Shown here in pieces: positions 12,473 to 23,277 of a DNA stretch of 64,000 bases. This DNA is from an uncultured SAR116 cluster alpha proteobacterium (lineage in GTDB: Bacteria > Pseudomonadota > Alphaproteobacteria > Puniceispirillales > Marisalimonadaceae): positions 1 through 64,000 of the forward strand of contig CACHEH010000003.1 of NCBI GenBank assembly GCA_902578805.1, given 5' to 3'. Position numbers and translations under genes: made by a program. Each line of letters begins with the position of its first letter. Position 1 is the stretch's first letter. The notes beneath the pieces were generated by a model. That model searched no databases, was not told the DNA's origin, and saw only the letters and a program-made list of their open reading frames with translations.

Positions 12473-13006
12473 ATAGTTGGATTAAATAATAACCCGCCTA
12501 GCAAAGATGGACCTAGAATTAATGAATTGATAAAAGCGGAAAGTGTACGTTGTATTGGAGCAGACGGTGAACAATTAGGTGTTATACCAATAAATCAAGC
12601 TCTAAAGTTAGCTGAAAATTTAAATCTAGATCTGGTAGAGATCCAACCAAATGTAGACCCACCAGTTTGTAAAATTCTTGATTATGGTAAATTTAAATAC
12701 GAAGCTCAAAAAAGAAAAAATGAAGCAAGAAAAAAACAAAAAATTATTGATGTCAAAGAAATTAAATTAAGACCGAACATAGATAATAATGATTTTATAG
12801 TAAAAATGAAACAAGTAAAAAAATTTATTGATAATGGTGATAAAGTTAAGATAACTTTAAGATTTAGAGGTAGAGAGATGGCTCATCAAACTTTAGGTGC
12901 AACTATTTTAGACAGAGTTAAAGAAGATACCGAACTGCTATGTAAAGTTGAGACATTACCCAAATTAGAAGGAAGACAGATGGTAATGATCCTGGCACCT
13001 AAATAG
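12473..13006 (+). CDS. infC: translation initiation factor IF-3, probable ATA start
   Basis: Homology extends upstream of the called [48 protein letters not shown] (12457-12464) lies 8 nt before ATA at 12473. Confidence 0.9.
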   Translation: MVGLNNNPPSKDGPRINELIKAESVRCIGADGEQLGVIPINQALKLAENLNLDLVEIQPNVDPPVCKILDYGKFKYEAQKRKNEARKKQKIIDVKEIKLRPNIDNNDFIVKMKQVKKFIDNGDKVKITLRFRGREMAHQTLGATILDRVKEDTELLCKVETLPKLEGRQMVMILAPK

Positions 13007-13025
13007 TAAAAATCAAAATATAAAT

Positions 13026-13044
13026 CATAAAGTTCAACTTTATG
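13026..13044 (+). promoter_or_regulatory. stem-loop in the infC-rpmI leader
   Basis: Perfect 7-bp inverted repeat CATAAAG-TTCAA-CTTTATG between infC and rpmI, no following T-run. Confidence 0.35.
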
Positions 13045-13102
13045 TTGCTAACTTTAAGTTGCTTATGTATAAGCTTAATAAAATTAAATACAAGAGATTA
13101 TA

Positions 13103-13300
13103 ATGCCAAAACTAAAAACAAAAAGCGGCGCAAAAAAAAGATTTACTGTCACATCAACAGGTAAGGTTAAAGGTAGCCCTGCTTTTCTGAGTCACAATCT
13201 TCGTAAAAGACCACAAAAAATGAAAAGACAAGCTCGTGGTACAATGATACTAAACAAATCAGACGCTAAAATTGTTAAACAATTTATACCTTATGCTTAA
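13103..13300 (+). CDS. rpmI: 50S ribosomal protein L35
   Basis: [23 protein letters not shown]; infC-rpmI-rplT synteny. Confidence 0.97.
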   Translation: MPKLKTKSGAKKRFTVTSTGKVKGSPAFLSHNLRKRPQKMKRQARGTMILNKSDAKIVKQFIPYA

Positions 13301-13311
13301 AGGAGTTAATT

Positions 13312-13668
13312 ATGGCTAGAGTAAAAAGAGGTGTTACTACTCATGCTAGGCACCAAAAAGTAATCAAAGCTGCAAAAGGTTACTATGGTGCTAGAAAAAG
13401 TTTATTTACTGTTGCAAATCAAGCTGTTGAAAAAGCCAGCCAATATGCGTATCGGGACCGTAGAAACAAAAAACGTAATTTTAGGGGTCTTTGGATACAA
13501 AGAATTAATGCCGGTTCTCGTGTGCATGGTTTAACTTATTCTAGTTTTATGAATGGGCTTAAGTTAGCTGGCATTGAAATTGACAGAAAAATTTTATCGG
13601 ACTTAGCCGTTTACGAACCACTAGCGTTTGAAGAATTAATTTCAAAGGCTAAGTCTGCTTCTACTTAA
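13312..13668 (+). CDS. rplT: 50S ribosomal protein L20
   Basis: [29 protein letters not shown]. Confidence 0.98.
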   Translation: MARVKRGVTTHARHQKVIKAAKGYYGARKSLFTVANQAVEKASQYAYRDRRNKKRNFRGLWIQRINAGSRVHGLTYSSFMNGLKLAGIEIDRKILSDLAVYEPLAFEELISKAKSAST

Positions 13669-13734
13669 TATTTTAAATTTCCAATAACTAATATAGATTA
13701 TTACAAATTCATTGAATTAGGTTTTAAATAAATT

Positions 13735-14850
13735 ATGGTTTCTGAACTCAAGGAAGATTTACAAAACTTATTAAATGATATTATTTCTGGTATATCTAAT
13801 TCCGAAACACCATCTGAACTGGAAGATATACGAATTAATTCATTAGGTAAAAATGGTTCTGTTACTCTTTATTTAAAAAATTTAAGAAATTACGATATAA
13901 AAACAAAAAAAGAAATTGGCACTTATTTAAACGAAATAAAAAAACAAATAATTAAGTCAATTACAGATAAAAAAAACCTTTTTAAAAAAAAATATTTAAA
14001 AGAAAAACTTAAAACAGAAAAAATAGATATTTCTCTCACACCTTATGAGTCTGATATAGGTACTCTGCATCCTCTTTCTAGAACTATTGAAGAATTATGC
14101 GCTATTTTTGCTGATATGGGATTTTCTATTGTAGAGGGCCCTGATATTGAAAGTGACTACTACAATTTTACTGCATTAAATATCTCTGAAGAACATCCAG
14201 CACGTCAGGAGCATGATACATTTTATCTTCAACCTGATATTGATGGACAAAGGAAAGTGCTAAGGACACATACGAGTCCAGTTCAAATCAGAACAATGGA
14301 AAAAATTGATCTAAAAAATTTTGATGAAATTAGGTATATTATACCCGGAAGAACATATAGATCTGATCATGATGCCACGCACTCACCTATGTTTCATCAA
14401 TGTGAAGGTTTAGTGCTTGGCAAGAATATTAATATGGGTCATTTAAAGGGATGCTTAATAGATTTTTGTAGAACTTATTTTAATGAAAGCAATTTGCCAG
14501 TTCGTTTTAGACCTAGTTATTTCCCTTTCACAGAACCTTCAGCAGAAGTGGATATTGGTTGTAAAAAAGAAAGTGATGGTAGTCTCGTAATTGGTGAAGG
14601 AGAAGAGTGGTTAGAAATATTAGGATCAGGTATGGTTCATCCTAAAGTTTTATATGGTGTTGGTATAGATCCAACAAAATACCAAGGCTTTGCATTTGGA
14701 ATGGGTTTAGAAAGACTTACTATGTTAAAGTACGGAATTCCTGATTTAAGACCTTTCTACGATTGTGATTTAAGGTGGCTAAAGCATTATGGATTTTTAC
14801 CTGTTGACAATCCAAGCTTACACTCTGGTTTAAACGGTGTTTTTTCATGA
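13735..14850 (+). CDS. pheS: phenylalanyl-tRNA synthetase alpha subunit
   Basis: GFSIVEGPDIESDYYNF...HPARQEHDTFY, FGMGLERLTMLKYGIPDLR. Confidence 0.97.
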   Translation: MVSELKEDLQNLLNDIISGISNSETPSELEDIRINSLGKNGSVTLYLKNLRNYDIKTKKEIGTYLNEIKKQIIKSITDKKNLFKKKYLKEKLKTEKIDISLTPYESDIGTLHPLSRTIEELCAIFADMGFSIVEGPDIESDYYNFTALNISEEHPARQEHDTFYLQPDIDGQRKVLRTHTSPVQIRTMEKIDLKNFDEIRYIIPGRTYRSDHDATHSPMFHQCEGLVLGKNINMGHLKGCLIDFCRTYFNESNLPVRFRPSYFPFTEPSAEVDIGCKKESDGSLVIGEGEEWLEILGSGMVHPKVLYGVGIDPTKYQGFAFGMGLERLTMLKYGIPDLRPFYDCDLRWLKHYGFLPVDNPSLHSGLNGVFS

Positions 14851-17249
14851 AATTTACATGGAAATGGTTACTAGATCATTTAGAGACTGATAGAAATATC
14901 TCAGAGATTTTAGATACACTACCAAAACTTGGTTTAGAAGTTGCTTCTGTTATTAATTTGGCAGAAGATCTCAAAAGTTTTATTTCAGTTGAAATTATTG
15001 ACATAAAAAAACATTCAAATGCTGATAACCTTAATGTTTGTAAAGTATTTGACGGTAAAAATACTTTTAGTGTTGTATGTGGAGCTCCCAATGTAAAACT
15101 AGGTATGAAAAGTGTATTTGCAAATGTAGGCACATTTATTCCTGGTCTAAATTTAAAATTGAAGAAAGGAAAAATAAGAGGAGAAGAATCCTTTGGCATG
15201 TTATGTTCAGAAAAAGAGTTAACGTTATCAGAAAAACATGAAGGTATTATCGAACTAGAAGAAACATCAGAACTTGGTTTATCAGTTTCAGATATCATGG
15301 CTTTAAACGATCCAATAATAGAAATTGAAATTACTCCAAATAGGGGTGATTGTTTAGGTGTAAGGGGTATAGCTCGAGATTTAGCAACAGCTGGAATGGG
15401 AACCTTAAAAGAATTACATGTTAAATTGAATGACGGTGAATTTGACAGCATAGTTAACTGGCAAATTGACTTAGATCAAGACAATAAATATCTTTGTCCA
15501 AAAATTTTTGGAAGATCATTTACTAATCTTGAAAATATTGAATCGCCATTGTGGCTTAAAAAAAGGTTATTGGCAGTTGATCAACGACCCATAAGTTCCA
15601 TTGTAGATATTACTAATTATATAATGATAGATATAGGAAGACCTTTACACGCTTATGATATTGATAAGATAAAAGGTAATACTCTAAGAATTACAAAATC
15701 AAAAAAAGGTCAAAATTTTTTTGCTCTTAATGGAAACAAATACACATTAGACGACGATATGCTTGTTATATGTGACGAACAAGGTGTAGATGACTTGGCT
15801 GGAATAATGGGTGGCGAAAGAACGGGAGTTACTAAAGATACAACAAAAATGTTTTTAGAAGCAGCAATATTTGACCCTATTTCCATTGCTAATACTGGTA
15901 GAAAATTGAACTTACACTCTGATGCAAGATATAGATTTGAAAGAGGGTTAGATTATGATTCTCCAGAGTTTGTGATGCATTATGCAGCCGAGATGGTTAA
16001 GAAAATTTGTGGTGGAAAAGTTAGTAAGATAGTTGATTTCAAATTAGAACTTCATAATAAAATTATTAAATTTAATCCAGATATCATTTATCAATTAACT
16101 GGCGTTAAAATTGAAAATGAACTATCTAAATCCATCTTAGAAAAACTGGGATTTAAGATTGTTCCCTCAGAAAAATTTTGGCATATAACGCCTCCTACCT
16201 GGCGATCAGATATTGACGGAAGCGCAGATATCGTTGAAGAAATAATCAGAGTAAATGGGTATGATCAAATTCCTTCAACAAAATTATCAAGAAGTAATTA
16301 TATACCAAAACCTGCAATGAGTAATAAACATCGTCAAGCTTTTTTTGCTTCAAGAACACTAGCTAATAGAGGTTACAATGAAGTTGTTACTTTTTCATTT
16401 TTAAATAAGGCCATGACAGATCAATTTAATGGAGGTTCATTCTCTCTAAATTTAGTTAATCCTATTTCGACAGAATTGACAGATATGAGACCCTCAATTC
16501 TTCCTAATTTATTATCAGCGGTTCGAAAAAATATAAATATAGGTGCTCAAGATCTTTCTTTTTTTGAGGTTGGTCCAATTTTTAAAGGTGATAGTCCTGA
16601 AGAACAAATAAGCACTATTACAGGTATAAGATACGGTGAAAAAATAAAAAAAGATTGGAAGAATGGAGTTATTTTATTTGATTTCTATGATGTTAAGCTT
16701 GATGTTATTAAGACCTTAGAAGCAATCGGCACTCCACCAAATAGTCTTAAAATATATGAAGAAGCTCCCTGTTACTTTCATCCAGGAAGAAGTGCAGTTT
16801 TTAAAATTGGAAAAACCTTAATTGCTAATTTTGGTGAAATTCATCCTGAAATCATAGATTATTTTGGATTAAACAAATCAGCTATAGGCTTTGAAATTTT
16901 TTATGAAAACATACCATTGCCAAAAAGAAACAAAATTTCTAGACCGATGCTAAAAATTTCTAACTTGCAACCAGTTACAAGAGAATTTGCATTTCTTTTT
17001 GATCAAAAATTGGAATCAGAAAAAGTTTGTCAAGTTGTAAAATCCGTTAACAAAGATTTAATTACAGACGTAATAATACTTGATATTTATAATGGTGAAA
17101 AAATTCCTCGTGATATGAAATCTTTAGCTATAAAAGTTACTATTCAACCTACTCAGGAAACATTAACAGACGCAGCATTAGAAGAAATAAGTGTTAATTT
17201 AATAAATGCCATTGAGAAAAAATTATCAGGCACTCTTAGAGAAATGTGA
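14847..17249 (+). CDS. pheT: phenylalanyl-tRNA synthetase beta subunit
   Basis: EMAP/tRNA-binding N-terminus, B3/B4 and B5 domains (EITPNRGDCLGVRGIARDL), C-terminal FDX-ACB; overlaps pheS by 4 nt. Confidence 0.97.
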   Translation: MKFTWKWLLDHLETDRNISEILDTLPKLGLEVASVINLAEDLKSFISVEIIDIKKHSNADNLNVCKVFDGKNTFSVVCGAPNVKLGMKSVFANVGTFIPGLNLKLKKGKIRGEESFGMLCSEKELTLSEKHEGIIELEETSELGLSVSDIMALNDPIIEIEITPNRGDCLGVRGIARDLATAGMGTLKELHVKLNDGEFDSIVNWQIDLDQDNKYLCPKIFGRSFTNLENIESPLWLKKRLLAVDQRPISSIVDITNYIMIDIGRPLHAYDIDKIKGNTLRITKSKKGQNFFALNGNKYTLDDDMLVICDEQGVDDLAGIMGGERTGVTKDTTKMFLEAAIFDPISIANTGRKLNLHSDARYRFERGLDYDSPEFVMHYAAEMVKKICGGKVSKIVDFKLELHNKIIKFNPDIIYQLTGVKIENELSKSILEKLGFKIVPSEKFWHITPPTWRSDIDGSADIVEEIIRVNGYDQIPSTKLSRSNYIPKPAMSNKHRQAFFASRTLANRGYNEVVTFSFLNKAMTDQFNGGSFSLNLVNPISTELTDMRPSILPNLLSAVRKNINIGAQDLSFFEVGPIFKGDSPEEQISTITGIRYGEKIKKDWKNGVILFDFYDVKLDVIKTLEAIGTPPNSLKIYEEAPCYFHPGRSAVFKIGKTLIANFGEIHPEIIDYFGLNKSAIGFEIFYENIPLPKRNKISRPMLKISNLQPVTREFAFLFDQKLESEKVCQVVKSVNKDLITDVIILDIYNGEKIPRDMKSLAIKVTIQPTQETLTDAALEEISVNLINAIEKKLSGTLREM

Positions 17250-17272
17250 GTGTATAACTGCTATTTCTAGAA

Positions 17273-17348
17273 TGGTGCCGCCAACTGGATTTGAACCAGT
17301 GACCTCGTCATTACCAATGACGCGCTCTACCGCTGGAGCTATGGCGGC
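17273..17348 (-). tRNA. tRNA-Thr(GGT)
   Basis: Reverse complement GCCGCCATAGCTCCAGCGGTAGAGCGCGTCATTGGTAATGACGAGGTCACTGGTTCAAATCCAGTTGGCGGCACCA folds as a cloverleaf; anticodon loop TTGGTAA; encoded CCA. Confidence 0.96.
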
Positions 17349-17457
17349 ACATTATATAGATTCAGCTTAAATATGTTTTCCTTAATGACAAGGTTTTTTA
17401 AAGATTTATATTAAGTTGTTAACTTGAAATTAAATAACATTGTAAGATTTTAAAAAT

Positions 17458-17625
17458 ATGACTAAAAAAAACAAAAAAAAAAATGATGACTTATCAGTAT
17501 CCTTGAAAAAAAACTTGCAATTAAGAAAAAAACAAGGCTCAGAAAGAGATGATAAGAAAATTATTGGTAAAAGAACTAATAAAATTGGTGTATCAAGACT
17601 TATTCTAACTTACAATAAAGAGTAA
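17458..17625 (+). CDS. small lysine-rich hypothetical protein (55 aa) upstream of murA
   Basis: ATG ... TAA frame MTKKNKKKNDDLSVSLKKNLQLRKKQGSERDDKKIIGKRTNKIGVSRLILTYNKE; below the ORF track size cut-off; 12 nt before murA. Confidence 0.5.
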   Translation: MTKKNKKKNDDLSVSLKKNLQLRKKQGSERDDKKIIGKRTNKIGVSRLILTYNKE

Positions 17626-17637
17626 TTTTAAATCAAA

Positions 17638-18915
17638 ATGAACAGCTTTATTAACAATAACGTCGAAAAGATTTTTATTACGGGAGAAAAAAAATTAACT
17701 GGGAGTGTTAATATTAGCGGAGCAAAAAATGCTGCTTTGCCGTTAATGGCGTTATCTTTAATAATAAATAAAGGTTACAATCTTTATAATGTTCCTGACT
17801 TAGCTGACACTAGATTAATGTCTAATCTATTGATTAGTTTAGGTATAAAAATAAACTGGATAAATGGAAAATTAAATTTTAATGGAAAACCAATAAAAGA
17901 TGAAGCTTCCTATGATTTGGTAAGACAAATGAGAGCTTCAATTCTGGTTTTAGGCCCATTACTAGCATCAAAAGGATCAGCTAAAGTTCCCCTTCCAGGT
18001 GGTTGTGCTATTGGTAGTAGACCTATTGACTTACATGTTATGGTAATGGAAGCACTTGGGGCCAATATTGAATTTGATTCTGGTTTTATAATTGGTTCTT
18101 TAGATAATAAAGGTTTAAGAGGAGGACTTATTAAATTTCCAAAAGTGTCAGTTGGCGCCACAGAAAGCGCAATAATGACTGCTGTACTAGCAAAAGGGCA
18201 AACAAAAATTTCAAACGCTGCGAAAGAGCCAGAAATTTATGATTTAGCAAATTGCTTAAATAAAGCTGGGGCAGATATAAGAGGAATAGGAACTAGTAAT
18301 TTAATTATTAATGGTGTTAAGCAATTGAATAAAGTTTCTCATTCTGTTGTTTCTGACAGAATAGAGGCAGGTTCTTTTGCAATAGCATCTAGTATTACTA
18401 TGGGTGATGTAGAAATAAATAATATTAATCCTGAAAATCTATCAGAATTTATTAATGTACTTAGGATGACAGGCACTAAAGTTGATGTTGCGAACAATTC
18501 AATAAATGTTTCTTGTTCAAAAAGACCTAAACCCTTTGATGTAGTTACAAATCCATATCCAGGATTTCCCACTGATTTGCAAGCCCAATATATGGCACTT
18601 ATGGCAATAGCAAGTGGAAATACCTTAATAAAAGAAACCATTTTTGAAAATAGATTTATGCATGTCCCTGAACTCATGAGAATGGGAGCAAAAATTAATA
18701 TAAATCAACAAGAGGCTAAAATATTCGGCGTTAACAAATTAAAAGGGGCTAAAGTGATGGCTTCAGATTTGAGAGCCTCTATGTGTTTAATACTAGGCGC
18801 TCTTTCGGCTTCTGGCACAAGTGAAATTGATGGAGTATTTCATTTAGATAGAGGATATGAAAATCTAGAAAACAAATTAACTAACCTAGGTGCAATTATT
18901 AAAAGATCGAATTAA
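17638..18915 (+). CDS. murA: UDP-N-acetylglucosamine 1-carboxyvinyltransferase
   Basis: GAKNAALPLMA, PGGCAIGSRPIDLH (catalytic Cys), YPGFPTDLQAQ. Confidence 0.98.
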   Translation: MNSFINNNVEKIFITGEKKLTGSVNISGAKNAALPLMALSLIINKGYNLYNVPDLADTRLMSNLLISLGIKINWINGKLNFNGKPIKDEASYDLVRQMRASILVLGPLLASKGSAKVPLPGGCAIGSRPIDLHVMVMEALGANIEFDSGFIIGSLDNKGLRGGLIKFPKVSVGATESAIMTAVLAKGQTKISNAAKEPEIYDLANCLNKAGADIRGIGTSNLIINGVKQLNKVSHSVVSDRIEAGSFAIASSITMGDVEINNINPENLSEFINVLRMTGTKVDVANNSINVSCSKRPKPFDVVTNPYPGFPTDLQAQYMALMAIASGNTLIKETIFENRFMHVPELMRMGAKININQQEAKIFGVNKLKGAKVMASDLRASMCLILGALSASGTSEIDGVFHLDRGYENLENKLTNLGAIIKRSN

Positions 18916-18942
18916 TTTAATAAATTTTTTAGGGTAAATTAG

Positions 18943-19362
18943 ATGTCTACAGAAAAAAAAATTCAACTGAATGCCTTCAATAAAGATGATTTAAAAATAT
19001 TTTCTTTTTTGTGCCAAGATGCAATACTTAACAAAAATGAATTTTTATATGATCGAAAAAAAAAATTTTTCGCAGCTACTTTGACCAGATATTGTTGGGA
19101 AAAAGAGAAATTAAATAATCAAGATATAAACTTTAGAGTTGTATCAGGTTTACAAGTTAAAAATGTAAAAAATGTAGAATTTATTAATTTTAATTCTAAT
19201 ATATCATTTTATAATTTATTGGCTATTACATGTAATAATAAAAATATTATGCTAAACTTTTCAATGTCTGCAAAAATAAAGTTAGATTGTAAAGAAATTA
19301 ATGCTACAATTGAGGATATAGACATTCCCTGGCCAACTAAGCTAAAACCTCGACATAAATAA
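18943..19362 (+). CDS. DUF2948 family protein
   Basis: Typical position after murA in Alphaproteobacteria; LTRYCWE motif. Confidence 0.8.
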   Translation: MSTEKKIQLNAFNKDDLKIFSFLCQDAILNKNEFLYDRKKKFFAATLTRYCWEKEKLNNQDINFRVVSGLQVKNVKNVEFINFNSNISFYNLLAITCNNKNIMLNFSMSAKIKLDCKEINATIEDIDIPWPTKLKPRHK

Positions 19363-19366
19363 TTTA

Positions 19367-20038
19367 ATGGGTTCATTAATGAATTTAAATAAAAGTTTAA
19401 ATATTGCTTTGCCGAAAGGAAGGATTTTAGATTCAGTTCTACCTATTTTAAAAAAAGTTGGTATCGAGCCTGAAAAATCTTTTTTTGATACGAATGATCG
19501 TAAGTTAAAGTTTAATACTAACATAAATAATATAGATATTATAAGAGTAAGGTCATTTGATGTTGTTACATTTTTAGCTTATGGCGCAGCTCAAATGGCA
19601 TTTGTTGGAAGCGATATACTGAATGAATTTAATCATGCTGAAGTTTATTCCCCTTTAGATCTTAATGTGGGGAATTGTAAAATGGTAGTTGCAGCTGAGA
19701 AAGATATTATTAAAAACGAAGATCCTAGATCATGGAGTCATGTAAGAGTTGCTACTAAATACCCTAACATAACTAGAAAGCATTTTGAAGCTAGAGGGGT
19801 TCATGCTGAATGCATAAAGTTAAATGGTGCAATGGAGCTGGCCCCATCAATGGGTTTATGTAAAAGAATTGTAGACCTAGTCGAAACTGGTTCAACTTTA
19901 AAGGCAAATGGATTAATAGTAGTTGAGAAAATTTGTGAAGTTTCAACTAGATTAGCAGTAAATAGGAGTTATATGAAAACTAATTTAAATACTATTCAAC
20001 CTTGGATTGAAAAGGTTGAGAAAGCAATCAATGTCTAA
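19367..20038 (+). CDS. hisG: ATP phosphoribosyltransferase, short form
   Basis: NIALPKGRILDSVLPIL; ~223 aa short form; start could be internal Met at 19379. Confidence 0.95.
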   Translation: MGSLMNLNKSLNIALPKGRILDSVLPILKKVGIEPEKSFFDTNDRKLKFNTNINNIDIIRVRSFDVVTFLAYGAAQMAFVGSDILNEFNHAEVYSPLDLNVGNCKMVVAAEKDIIKNEDPRSWSHVRVATKYPNITRKHFEARGVHAECIKLNGAMELAPSMGLCKRIVDLVETGSTLKANGLIVVEKICEVSTRLAVNRSYMKTNLNTIQPWIEKVEKAINV

Positions 20039-21362
20039 ATTTGAAAATAAATTAATAAAATATTCTGATAAAAGTTTCAAAAAAAAATTTTCTGATTTGA
20101 TCTGTGATGATAGAAGATCGAGTAATAAAATTAACGTAACAGTCTCTAAAATTATAAATAAAGTTCGTGAGACCGGTGATGATGGCTTAAATTTTTATGT
20201 TAAAAAATTTGATAAAATAAAATTTAATGAAACAAGGGAATTGTTTATTTCAAAAGATATTTTAAAAGAGGCTTATAACGGACTAAAAATAGATGAAAAA
20301 AAAGCACTAAAAATAGCTGCTGAAAGAATAAAAAATTTTCACAAACATCAAATCCCTAAAAATATTAAATATAAGGATAGTATTAATGTTAGATTAGGTC
20401 TTACCTATTCACCAATAGACTCGGCAGGTTTTTATGTTCCAGGAGGTAAGGCAATTTATCCATCATCAGTTCTGATGAATGCAATACCAGCTTTAGTCGC
20501 TGGAGTTGCAAGAAGAGTATTAGTAAGTCCAATTTCAGATTTAAAAAAATCCGCTATTGTTCTAGCTGCAGCTCACGTTGCAAATGTTACAGATTTTATT
20601 TGTATGGGTGGAGCCCATGCTATTGCAGCACTCTCCTTTGGCACTAAAACTATTTTACCAGTTGACAAAATTGTAGGTCCTGGAAATGCTTATGTTGCAG
20701 AGGCTAAAAGACAAGTATTTGGAAAGGTAGGAATTGACTCAATAGCTGGACCTTCAGAAGTATTAATTTTATGCGATGAAACAGCGAATCCTGATCATGT
20801 TGCTATAGATTTATTGTCACAGGCAGAACATGATGAGTTGGCTCAAGCTATTTTAATAACAACTAGTAAAGAAATTGCTACAAATGTAAAAAACTCAGTT
20901 GAAAAATTTCTTACAAAACTTCCTAGATCAAAAATAGCAAGCTCTTCATGGAATGATTTTGGTGCAATAATTTTAGTAGAAAATCTAAATCAAGCTATTG
21001 AATTAATTAATTTAAAAGCGCCTGAACATTTACAAATAATTCTTAAAAATACAAAACAAGTTATTAAAGAAGTAAAAAATGCAGGAGCAATTTTTGTTGG
21101 TCCCCATACTCCTGAGGCTGTAGGTGATTATATCGCTGGCCCAAATCATGTCCTTCCAACAAATGGAACAGCTAAATTTTCAAGTGGGTTAAGTGTCTTA
21201 GATTTTTACAAAAGAACTACTGTGGTAAATTTTAATAAAAATAATCTTTATGAACTTGGCAAACATGTAATAACGTTAGCCGAGGCAGAAGGATTAGAAG
21301 CGCATGCAAAGTCTATATCAATAAGACTAAATAAAAATTTATTATATAAAAACCTTGACTAA
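20031..21362 (+). CDS. hisD: histidinol dehydrogenase
   Basis: [43 protein letters not shown]; overlaps hisG by 8 nt. Confidence 0.97.
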   Translation: MSKFENKLIKYSDKSFKKKFSDLICDDRRSSNKINVTVSKIINKVRETGDDGLNFYVKKFDKIKFNETRELFISKDILKEAYNGLKIDEKKALKIAAERIKNFHKHQIPKNIKYKDSINVRLGLTYSPIDSAGFYVPGGKAIYPSSVLMNAIPALVAGVARRVLVSPISDLKKSAIVLAAAHVANVTDFICMGGAHAIAALSFGTKTILPVDKIVGPGNAYVAEAKRQVFGKVGIDSIAGPSEVLILCDETANPDHVAIDLLSQAEHDELAQAILITTSKEIATNVKNSVEKFLTKLPRSKIASSSWNDFGAIILVENLNQAIELINLKAPEHLQIILKNTKQVIKEVKNAGAIFVGPHTPEAVGDYIAGPNHVLPTNGTAKFSSGLSVLDFYKRTTVVNFNKNNLYELGKHVITLAEAEGLEAHAKSISIRLNKNLLYKNLD

Positions 21363-21409
21363 TTAATCATAATAGTGAGATTAAACTACAATCTTATAAA
21401 AGAGGTCAA

Positions 21410-21628
21410 ATGGCTAAAGAAGGTGTAATAGAATTTTCTGGTATTGTTGAAGAGCTTTTACCAAATGCAATGTTTAGAGTAAAACTAGACAATGATCACG
21501 AGGTGTTAGCACATACAAGTGGAAAAATGAGAAAAAATCGTATTCGTGTACTACTTGGTGATAGAGTAAATGTAGAAATGACTCCTTATGATTTAACAAA
21601 AGGAAGAATTACTTTCAGATTTAAATAA
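21410..21628 (+). CDS. infA: translation initiation factor IF-1
   Basis: [48 protein letters not shown]. Confidence 0.98.
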   Translation: MAKEGVIEFSGIVEELLPNAMFRVKLDNDHEVLAHTSGKMRKNRIRVLLGDRVNVEMTPYDLTKGRITFRFK

Positions 21629-21650
21629 ACCCTGAATTTAAGTTTGTCTT

Positions 21651-22253
21651 ATGGATAAAAGTAAATTGAACAAACAATTTATACTTGGTTCTGGTTCAAA
21701 AAGAAGGCTTGAACTTCTAAGTCAGATAGGTGTGAAGCCAGATTTGATTTTATCACCAAACATTGATGAAAAAATATTTTCTAAGGAATTACCTCTTAAA
21801 TATGTACAAAGGATGTCCATAGAAAAGAATATAGTTTTTCAATCAAAATATTCTCAATCAATTATATTAACTGCTGACACCATAGTTTCAGTAGGAAAAA
21901 GAATTTTACCAAAAACTATAGATATAAATACAGCAGAAGAATGCCTGAATTTAATTTCAGGTAGAAGGCACAAAGTTTTAACAAGTTTTGCTCTTCATTC
22001 ACCAAAAAATTCCTTAAGAACAAATACGATTCAATCGATTGTGAAATTTAAAAGTCTGCATCCTGATGAAATAAGTTATTATCTTGAAACCAAAGAATGG
22101 GAGGGAAAAGCAGGTGGCTATGCCATTCAAGGAATTGCTGCGTCGTTTATAAATTTTATATCAGGTTCATATAGTAATGTAGTAGGTTTACCATTAGCAG
22201 AATTGTACAGAGCATTAATTTCCATTGGATTTAAATTCAGAAATGATAAATAA
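21651..22253 (+). CDS. maf: Maf family nucleotide pyrophosphatase
   Basis: LGSGSKRRLELLSQIG, ILTADTIVSVG, GKAGGYAIQGIAASFI. Confidence 0.95.
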   Translation: MDKSKLNKQFILGSGSKRRLELLSQIGVKPDLILSPNIDEKIFSKELPLKYVQRMSIEKNIVFQSKYSQSIILTADTIVSVGKRILPKTIDINTAEECLNLISGRRHKVLTSFALHSPKNSLRTNTIQSIVKFKSLHPDEISYYLETKEWEGKAGGYAIQGIAASFINFISGSYSNVVGLPLAELYRALISIGFKFRNDK

Positions 22254-23277
22254 AGTTAAAAATCATTTTGTCCTAGTAGATAAATGTGCAGAACAAACAA
22301 GAATAGCTGAAATACAAAACAACAAAATTGTTAAATTAACCTGTTGGCAAGATAAAAGACCTCCTATAATTGGTAGCGTTTTAGATGCAAAAATTATAAA
22401 ACAATTAAATAGTGGAATTGTAAGAGCAAGATTAAATGATAAAAAAATAGTTACAGTTAGGGTTGGGAAAAAAGCTATAAAAATAAACGCAAAAATTAAA
22501 ATAATTATTACTAGTGAAGAGTTTGATAATAAACCCATACAAGCAAAATTATGGTCTGAAGATTATAATTTTGATAATTTTAATCATGTTAAGCGTATAA
22601 TTTATCTTTTCTTCAACAAAAATATACCAGTAATTGAAGACAATAATGCTATTTATTGGAATAAGTTAGATTTAGATAATTCTTTTCTTAAAGCTTTAGA
22701 TCCTATGATTAAAATTGATGATGGTGGTGTTTTGTGGGTAGAAAAGACACAAGCTGCTACTCTTATTGATATTGATACTAAAAATTTATTAATAAATAAT
22801 GAAGATGAAATGCTTAATTTCTGTAAAAAAGCATTTTTAACATGTATTAATGAAATTAAATTAAGAAATATAGGAGGTATGATACTTGTTGATTTTCCAA
22901 GAGTGTCGTATAAAAAAAAAATAAATCTTCATGAATTCATTTGTGAAATAGGAATAAAAAAACTTCCAGATAGCAGTTTTTTAGGTTTTTCAAGATTACA
23001 ACTTTATGAAATATATGTCCCAAGAAATTTTAAATCTTTAGAAAGTTTTTATGTTAATAAAATAGAATTTGATTTTCAAAACCATCTAAGATCACTATGG
23101 AGGATTTCAATAGAGAAAAAATCTAAACATAATATCCAGTTTTTATGTGGAAAAAATCTTTATAAAAAAATAAAAAATAAAAAAACACCAGATTTAATAA
23201 AAATTATTGAAAGACCTGATCTACCAAAAGATTATGGTGAGTTGTTAGAAAAAAAATATAATGTCAAAAAAAATTAA
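22243..23277 (+). CDS. ribonuclease E/G family protein (short, RNase G-like)
   Basis: GGVLWVEKTQAATLIDIDTK and NIGGMILVDFPRV RNase E/G catalytic motifs; start at ATG 22243; maf-RNase G-yacG synteny. Confidence 0.85.
   Translation: MINKVKNHFVLVDKCAEQTRIAEIQNNKIVKLTCWQDKRPPIIGSVLDAKIIKQLNSGIVRARLNDKKIVTVRVGKKAIKINAKIKIIITSEEFDNKPIQAKLWSEDYNFDNFNHVKRIIYLFFNKNIPVIEDNNAIYWNKLDLDNSFLKALDPMIKIDDGGVLWVEKTQAATLIDIDTKNLLINNEDEMLNFCKKAFLTCINEIKLRNIGGMILVDFPRVSYKKKINLHEFICEIGIKKLPDSSFLGFSRLQLYEIYVPRNFKSLESFYVNKIEFDFQNHLRSLWRISIEKKSKHNIQFLCGKNLYKKIKNKKTPDLIKIIERPDLPKDYGELLEKKYNVKKN

Noticed and set aside
19367-20038. Short-form HisG without adjacent HisZ as unusual
   Set aside because: hisZ is often unlinked; the window cannot show its absence.
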